Source: Branchiostoma floridae
Taxonomy: Eukaryota > Chordata > Leptocardii > Amphioxiformes > Branchiostomatidae
Assembly (NCBI RefSeq): GCF_000003815.2
Contig: NC_049992.1
Span: 7,782,353-7,846,352 of the forward strand
Direction: 5' to 3'
DNA length: 64,000 nucleotides
Shown: positions 24,778-33,700 of the stretch, piece after piece
How positions within the stretch are numbered: position 1 is the stretch's first letter
Layout of the letters: every line of letters starts with the position of its first letter
Translations under genes and position numbers: made by a program
Notes under the pieces: generated by a model
Databases searched by the model: none
What the model was told of the DNA's origin: nothing
The model's input: only the letters and a program-made list of their open reading frames with translations

Positions 24778-27700
24778 TTGTGTGTGTGTCTTTTCCTCTG
24801 TAACTCAAGGTAGAGCAAGTGTACATGAGCAATTTGTCGGAGAACTCAACCCAAGCAAAAACAAACAAACAAACAAACAAACACATTATGTACCTCCTCA
24901 GGACTATACCGTACTGATCTACTTCCGACAAAGATGGAACGATCCCCGGTTGAGCTACTCGGACTTGAACAAAACCATCAACTTGGACTCCAACATCAAG
25001 GTCAAGATGTGGGTTCCTGACCTCTTCTTCGTGAACGAGAAGGACGGGCGGTTCCACACCATCACTACCGACAACAGATACATACGGATTTACCCGAACG
25101 GCAACGTATTGTACAGTACAAGGTAGGGGTTGTATATACTTAACGTTTTGTGACCACATCTGAACTGTGAGCAGCGACACCTGTCCTGCAGTACAATGTG
25201 AACCAGTCAGAATCACCCTGAAGAAGGTGACAGACGGCCATCGAAACGTTGGTGAGAAGAAAGCAATGGTTGTGTAAAAAGAGTCTCTTTTTTCAGTGAC
25301 GTTCCAACCCGATGAAACTATTCACGAAGGTAGGGATGTTAGGAAGTGGAGTTCAGAGTTGGTAGAACTAGACATGACAGACATTCCAGGTCATGGGGTC
25401 ATTGGACGAGTCTACTGATTTACGGGAAGGTATTGTTTTTGGTCAGTCTACTTGTGTTTCCGCAGTTACGCATTTTCCGCATGCTAGTTGTGTTCACCGT
25501 AGAGTGACAGGAAGTGACCAATGGGCACGTGTTATGAGAGTCAAAACCTTATTTGCTTAATGATAAACTAGAATTAAACTAGACATGTGAGAAAGTCCAA
25601 GTATTTAACGCAGGTATGGAATCTTCGAACTCCTGTTGATTTTGAGATCAATAACACAAAACAAAATGATAATAAAAACATTCAAGACATCCTCTCCGAT
25701 AAGTCCGGATCTATCCCAACAGCAGCGTCCTGTACAATACAGTACATTTTAAGTATATAGAGAAACAAATCCTCTTTGATCCAGCTGAATCATAACTTTC
25801 CTGATGGATAACTTTAGAACCTGGTAGGAAAAAACCAAGACTACCCTCTATAATCTGTGCCACGAAGGGCCTCCGTGGCATCACATTTCCCATTTGGGGA
25901 GACATGGCTAGACATTGGAAGTCGATTTGGAAACGTGTAAGGATTCAGTTTTGCTCGAACATTTTGCGACATCTGTGCCAAAGTTCTGATAGTGTATTGG
26001 AAATTACGACGTGTTCTCATTTAAGATTATTGAAGGGCTTGGACATCGTATTGGTAAATGCGAGTTCAACATTTCAAGTAAACTTTGTGCTGTATTGTGA
26101 GAATGTTCTCGTAATGCTGTCTCTCTATCACAGAGAACGATATTTCTTTCTCCTTTTTCGCCTAACAGTCCAAAATCAACGCGCTCTAAGACGTTCGACA
26201 TTCGTAACATACTTGTGGAAAAATTGCTAAACTTTACTTCCAACACTGTAATAACTATAGGGACTTACCCCGCTAAATTTTCGGTCAATCTCCGTCGACC
26301 TTGTTCACAGAATGACCCTTTCTATCTCCAGCAGTGACGTCAGGAAGACACCACTTTTTCAGGAGGGGGTCATAAGTATCAGAAAGTCTATGTCGCCCCC
26401 CGTCTCTGTTGAGTGTGGGCCGGTGAGCTCTAATGTGCGTAAGATACGTCTATTTGCCCAATATGCAGGTGCAAGCATGAAACGTGTCGAGAAGGAGCTC
26501 GAGGTTCACTGATTCAAGTACGCATGCGCAATGTCAAAGGTTAAAGTCCCTGATACGTAAACAACACTCCCAGACGACATTGTGAAGCAAATCGACAGAC
26601 AGAGTCTGGATACGTGTAAAGCATGGTCGAGACAAGAACTGTTTTAGTGTTTACAAGCCAGAAGCCTTCACCTTTGACCTTGCGCAAACGTACTGAGAAT
26701 AGAGAACCGTCTTATAGTGATGCATGAACTCTTGCTCCTGTAACGTTACATGTAACATCGACTATCATAATTCCACCAGGTGCCATTATATCACCACCTC
26801 AAAAAACGTTGGTAAAGAGGTCTTCCCAAGATTGTCTTGAACACCCAATGTTAAATATCTTAAATGTAATACAATTCAGATATTAATGTGTTGAAGACAA
26901 TCATGAGAAGGCCTCTATAACAACGTTTTTTGAGCTGGCGGTATAATGGCACCTGGTGGAATTATGAGAATGTATGTTACGACATGTGTGACTACGTACG
27001 TGTCTCGCTAACTTTGCATCATCCCCAACGAGCACCGCTCTCGTCATACAGCACCCGACCTTTTCAAACTAATTCATGGCGTGCCATATAACCATCACAT
27101 AGCCTGCTTCGGGCATATTTATTGCATGTGGGAAACCGCCCGACATTCATACATGTAAAATAGAGTGGATGGACGTAAAAGGTCACCTCCGTCGTTACCA
27201 GTTGACTGTAGTGGAGACTTTGAAATACGGGGAAGTGCCGCATACATCACACCGATACAGCTGTCTCACCGGTAAAGGTCGATACTACAGCAGCACAAAG
27301 GACTGGTTTTGATGGATGTGCCTTGTGCTTTCGCTCTTTCCCTGATGACAGCAAGACAGGATTCAAATGAACGGGATTGATTCTCAGCTTGTCGTTCAGA
27401 CCCTTGTAGTGCATAGGGCAGCACATTTCCTTGCTGCTTCAGTTAGGCTAAGGTCACATTTCAAAACCGGGGGCCGGCCGGGATGTTTTAAGAAACGAAA
27501 ATTACAATGTATACCTAGAAATATACAAAAATCATGCCCATAATCTTATTTTGACATTTTGTCTTTTGATGCATTTTATATCATTCTGTTTGTTCCCGAA
27601 AGCTGCCCGGCCGGATCCCGATTTGGAAATGTGACCTAAGCCTACGCAGGGTACATCTTAAGATGTTTGCAGCGAGGGGTTGCAAGCCCTTCGAAGCTTC

Positions 27701-30700
27701 CCCTTTAACGTGCTGGAGCCACCTCCTCGAACATGTACGGGGCCTCCATTTTACGCCCCTTCCTAAAGGCGAATGCAGCCCCAACCGAGATGTGCTGACC
27801 CAGACTTGAACCCCGGGTCTCCCAGTTCAATTGAAACCAGGGGCTAAACTGTGTTTCTGCCACCAGTTGAGCTAGTAGGCCATGTAGGGATATTCCTCGT
27901 CACTCACTACAATGTTTTTGTCAGGTTAAAGATTCGTCGACTCCATCCGTACCTGTTATTGTTTTCTTGTAACGCCAGTTAACTTTATCCGCTCTTACAC
28001 TCGAGTGTCGGTATTTTTTCTAATAACAAAGCATTATTTTATATAGTTGCCTATTTTGCGTTGTGGGAGTTGCATACAGTTCAGAAGCGTGACCTCACGG
28101 GACCTTAATGGCAGAGGTCTTCGTGATATTTGCCCTTTCTCTCTAGCACGCTCCGAACAAACGAAGCCGCATTCAAATCATTTTGTCGATAGTTCACTGG
28201 ACGACATAAACGAGCAAGACAACAAAAGTAGCTGGAATATCGAGCTGTATGGGGTTAACCGGGGCGTTTATCGTTATTGAGGCAAAAGTCTGCTCGATAC
28301 ATCACCGTCCCTTCTGTCAGTACCATCAGCAACAGCAAACATTATCTGTTATTGAAATACGGTCATCTCTCATAGAGTATTAGTCTAGAAGTAATCAAAA
28401 GTGTGGGAGGGAGCTTTTTTAAACCAGTAAGGCCATACTGATTGATTGTATGGATGACATCCGCCTGCGCATCAATTTTCGCCCGTTTCCGAAATAAATG
28501 TCATACAATTGCGATCATACAAATAGGCTGCTCTCTCTAATCTTGAGCGATCGCGAGTTGCCCTGGAGCAAGCCCACCCTCTCTTTCCAGACCTCCCTGT
28601 CCCTCATAGCGTTCTTTTGATTCTTGATCTGCACCCCCACATCACAAGCAGGTTGGTGTAACTTCGGCGTAACACAGCAGCTTCGCAGGCACGCGACTGG
28701 TGTAACGTTATATGACACGTACTGAACGGCCTGTCACACGGAACCTTTCAACATCTAACTGCTATCAACTAATCTAGTGAGGATGATCCTACTTTACGTG
28801 GTGGCAATGAGTTATACTCTATGGCAGGTTTATGCTAGGACAGCACTTGAACTAATCAATCCTTGGTTGATAACTTTGGTACTTGAAGGCACGACTATTT
28901 CTTGTTCATGTCTGAGCTGGTTTTAGATACTTAGTAGTTGGTACACCTATCAGTTTATTAGTCAGTTTGTACGTATGCATAGTCTGGACATTATTATTCT
29001 GCCTTCAAGTGACATTAACTGCTGGTCTGTTTTCATTTCTCTAGCACTCCTGTCATAGTTTCACGTACAGAAGCTGGCAGCTAGGTTCTACACAATCTGG
29101 CGGTCATGAGGTTCTACACACTCTCCGGTTATCCTTGTCTCTCTTCTAGGCTCTATGGAATAATCATCAAAGTTGTGGCTATCATATTACCACCTCATCA
29201 CCTCGTGCCTGTACTTAAAACTGGGGTGGGCGACCGATGAGTGAGCGGCCTCACCCGTGACCTTTATCCCGGTGTTACTTGCTCATGGTTCTGATCGATG
29301 CTGAAGACGCGCGGCTTACTGAGCAGACCCCATACCTCATGTCGGACCCACTTACAACTGACGGAGCTTCTGTATAGATCCATTGTCCTTGGTATGACCC
29401 CGTGTCAGTTACTGCACAGTTTATAACCTGACGATGTTATAATGTTGGTTTCTCGTAGATTAGGTATTAGTAAATGAATCTTGCCGGAATGGGACCTAAC
29501 ACTTCATGACGTATTGGACGAAGAGGGCCATTTTAACATGTTATCATTTTCCCAATAGCCTTGCTCTTGATATGGAATTTTCAAAGAAATTCCCTTGGCG
29601 ACGGATCTAACATTGTATCTGTGTTTATTTGCAATATAGCCAATCCCGTTATCAATTGCATTGCATATTGTATACCATTGGCAATCATATCCATTCACCA
29701 TTACAATAACACCCCCCTGAGGCAACAACGATTGATGAACCAAAATCAAGATTTCATGTTTTTTTGTGTGTTGGTACTGTTTCTTGCACATCCCGAAAAT
29801 GATGTTCTCTAACCGAACTATCATAAGCTGTCTTTAACACATACACAAGAATGTATCTACAAAAAGATGTAAAGGCTCCCTGTACTTAATCAAGAAACAA
29901 TTTTTTTTCAAACTTCTGCATTTTTCCAATTAACCTTTGAGGCTAATGGGGGTGGAAGGTGAATTCTACAAGTTATGTTCGTCTTTCGTTGCTGAACTAC
30001 GGGTGGGGAGATGGCAGCATTCATTTCCACAGTCTTCCGTAGAGCAATCAGTTGTTTTAATCCAACGTAATCCATATCCAGACCATTCAAACATGATAGT
30101 TGCATTTCGCGTAATAAGGAGGTTCACGATTCCAAGTACGCATGCACAGCGAAGTGCATTGTGGTTAATATGTCAAAGGTGACGGCCCGTGAGACATAAA
30201 CGATACACGTCTGGACATTTTTATGCAAATCGAGACAAGAACTGTTTACAAGTCAGGGGCATTCACCTTTGACCTTGCACAGACCTTAGACCCATGGATA
30301 TCCCTGTTACAAAGTGTGATTGTCGTGAAACGTACCAGTTTGTCGTGACACTCCCTGTAAATATATTAGAGAAAACATACTAAATGGGATCACTAATACT
30401 GTATATTGTTACTATGTTCTTGCTCATGTTATAACTTTTGTTAACTATCAATTACGGATTCGTTTCCTAAGCGTCTTGCTATTCATTTTGTTACTTTATC
30501 CTTTAGTCAAATAAACGTAGCCAGCTTGCGAGACCCCCATGTAGATATAAATTTATATAGACCAAAACTTGCCAAATTGGCTTACTAATACTGTATATTG
30601 CTACAATGTTCTTGCTCGTGTTATTACTTTTGTTAACTTTCATTTCGTTTTCTAAGCGTCTTGCTATTCATTTTGTTACTTTATCCTTTAGTCAAAAGAT

Positions 30701-33700
30701 GAAATAAGTGTGCTGATGCACTGGTTATAACAGTGGTTATGTCGCCAGGCTGTCTGGTTTGATAAGGTCATAATGATGCTCATCTTATGGAGAGCGGAAA
30801 TAAATATGCAGGAATGTGATAATAAAATAGCTATGATGCGGCACTAGCGGATCATAAATGTAACCATAAATGCGGTAATGACTTAATATGGCTTTAATGG
30901 GCATGATGTCAGTTGAGCTTCTTTTAATGACTTGTGCGACCTGCAGTCACAATAGATTCTAGATTCAACGTGTAAGGAAGTTAAGGGCGCGGTCACATAG
31001 GTCGTGCGATCGTGGTTCGCTCGCTAACTTTAGGCATTTTACAGAACAAAAAATGTACGTCTCCAGCAAAGTTCAACTGTCTTGGTACACACAATGCTGT
31101 TTTGGATCCATGTCGGCGGTTGATCTGTCGCATCAAAATCGTACTACGATCGCACGACCTATGTGGCCGCGCCCTTACTTGCCCTTGTGCCTGCTTGTGT
31201 GAAGGAAAAAATTGGGATCCGCAGATCGACTGGAAGTAAAGGTCAAATATGAGGTCAGTTGCCAGCGGAAAACTGATTTCCACATGCTAGGCACGTCTGG
31301 GACGCTAACAGGAAGTCAAGTCAAAGTTCCTGGAAATTTCCCTTTCCCAATCTCATTTATTTGCTTAATATATTGTTATTGTTTTATTGCTGTATTGTTA
31401 CTCGTTTCAGGTTGACCTTGACCCTATCCTGCTACATGCACCTCGGCAACTTCCCAACCGACAAGCAGCTCTGCAGAATCCACATAGAGAGCTGTAAGTA
31501 GACAAGAAACTAATCTTATTAAAGATTTTAACTGTCGTTCAACCAGTCTGACCAAGCCACGATTGAATAGATAATTAGGGTAATAAGGTATAGCATGCTC
31601 TGCAACTTTGCAAAAACTATGCAAATACTTAAGTTTTATAATGAGTGACAGTTACAAGGTACTGAAGGAATCTACTACGTGACTACAGTAACAGGTTAAA
31701 AAGTGACCTAAAACAAGTTTAGTTCAAAGCATACCGATGAACAGACTGCGCTGATCTAACGTTATATAATTATATAGTAGTTCTCTTCCATAATTATGAT
31801 AAGTGAACCTGTCCCTGGTGCTGAACAGTATTCACAATGCTTTGCGTTGAACAACGCACGCTACAACAAAGATTCAATGCTGTTGCTTTGCTCCTCAGAC
31901 AGTTACACCACAGACGACATGACGTTAGAGTGGCAGAACGACAAGGCTCTGGAGATCTCGGAGGAGGTGAAACTGCCTGACTACGAGCTGCGCGTCAACG
32001 GGCTTATGGGATGCACGGCGGGATACACCACAGGTTCTTTGCCTTACTAACACTAGCCTTTATCAAGCTCCACAGGTCGCTGGAAAAATACTAGTACTAA
32101 GTAGTAGAAATTGGCCAAATAAGACAGAAAACACGCCAGAGGAGTTATATGGCAGAGGAGTACAGTTTGCGACCTAAGGCCAGGCCGACCACCACTACTA
32201 GGCCAATTAACTCTTAGGCTTTCATTCCTAACTTGGCCAAATTCGCCCAGGCGGGAGTCTGGTAGAGACTAACAAACCATAACTTGTATTAGCCTGAGTA
32301 CCATCCTTGGTATTGACTGCTGGCTCAATCCTTTCGCAAACGGATCCGGAAGCAAACTAACTTCTGGGTTGAGCCAGCGGTCACTACGGAGGACGGTACT
32401 TAAGCTAAACTTGAGACATGTAATCTTTGTTCCATATAGGTTGAACCATTCAGACGAATTAGCATCGTGCTTAGTTTTAGTAATATAGATATGAGCAATT
32501 AAATTCATTACGTAATCATTGAGCTTGACTTTTAGTTAATGTAATGCTATTGAACTTGCCATACATGGTACCCGTTACAATTGCTGTGCAATAAAGATTT
32601 ATTGATTGATTCATACTTTTATTGACGAATGAAAGACCTTTATTGTACTCTCAAACAAGCTAAGTACAGGTCGTAGTAATAAGGCACAATATTGACATGA
32701 GAATGGTATCTTACTACATTTTACAGAGGCTATACATGCTAATATGTACAGNNNNNNNNNNNNNNNNNNNNNNNNNNNNNNNNNNNNNNNNNNNNNNNNN
32801 NNNNNNNNNNNNNNNNNNNNNNNNNNNNNNNNNNNNNNNNNNNNNNNNNNNATTCTGGAGAGGGCGGATCGGGCTACTTCCTGATCCAGATCTACCTTCC
32901 CAGCATCCTCATCGTCATCATCTCCTGGATCTCGTTTCTGGATCCACAGCACGTCTGCGCCTGCGCGGGTCGCCCTGGCCATCACCACGGTCCTGACGCT
33001 CACCACGCACAGCAACTCGGCGCGTGCGCACATGCCACGGTCAGTATGTTGAAAACATTTGTTTTATTTTCACAACGAGAAAAATACATAACATACTACG
33101 ATTAACAATAGATGAAAACAAGAAGGCTGTATAAAAACAGGTGCAGGAGAAAGGAAAAGGCGTACATGGCTTAATATCATACTAGCACCCTACTATCATA
33201 CGAAGGAAATCTTAAAACATTAAACTTATGTCTTACATAGAACAAAAAATCGTTGACTGGAGCCGATTTGCAAAGTACCACACTCAAACATTTGTTGGCT
33301 AGATTGTTGCATACAAAATATGGCAACAAACGTTGCACTCCATCTAACCAATTATAACGTTTCATTTACAAAGACACGCTATGTATAACTTNNNNNNNNN
33401 NNNNNNNNNNNNNNNNNNNNNNNNNNNNNNNNNNNNNNNNNNNNNNNNNNNNNNNNNNNNNNNNNNNNNNNNNNNNNNNNNNNNNNNNNNNTAGATACTT
33501 GATGATAGCGACAATAACATCACCCATTAATGTCTGAATGGATCAACATTACGTCATTGTACGTCGCTGTGAAGGTTAGACATTAGTCTCTACCAGACTC
33601 CCGCCTGGCCGATCGAATAGTAATAGGGGACTTTGGCCAAGTTAGGAATACAAGTCTAATAGGAGTTAATTGACCTAAGAGCATTGCCCGGCCGGCGGAA

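Larger units (their letters stand above)
22632..24901 (+). other. Channel intron
   Basis: Holds the LINE tail, the second family-B MITE (22824-23131) and a family-A MITE end (23574-23635). A diverged duplication follows (about 23840-23915 with about 24335-24415, sharing 'tatttacata' and 'atcaaactttatt/gatt'). Next come a (CT)n tract at 24722-24775 and a (CAAA)n tract at 24857-24883 that ends just before the next acceptor. Confidence 0.65.
25123..31410 (+). other. Channel intron with several repeat families
   Basis: A 6.3-kb intron. It holds family-A MITEs (26515-26695 and 30117-30290), an inverted-repeat MITE (26766-26966), another (27444-27644) abutting a SINE (27645-27885), and a dispersed repeat (28690-28975). 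It also holds a tandem duplication (30395-30697) and a family-C MITE (30981-31178). No coding exon is supported. Confidence 0.7.

Noticed and set aside
24716-25216. 166-codon minus-strand frame
   Set aside because: Antisense shadow of the well-supported channel exon 24902-25122 plus the (CT)n tract.
30395-30697. CRISPR-like spaced repeats
   Set aside because: Only two long diverged units in an animal-type genome; an ordinary tandem duplication.
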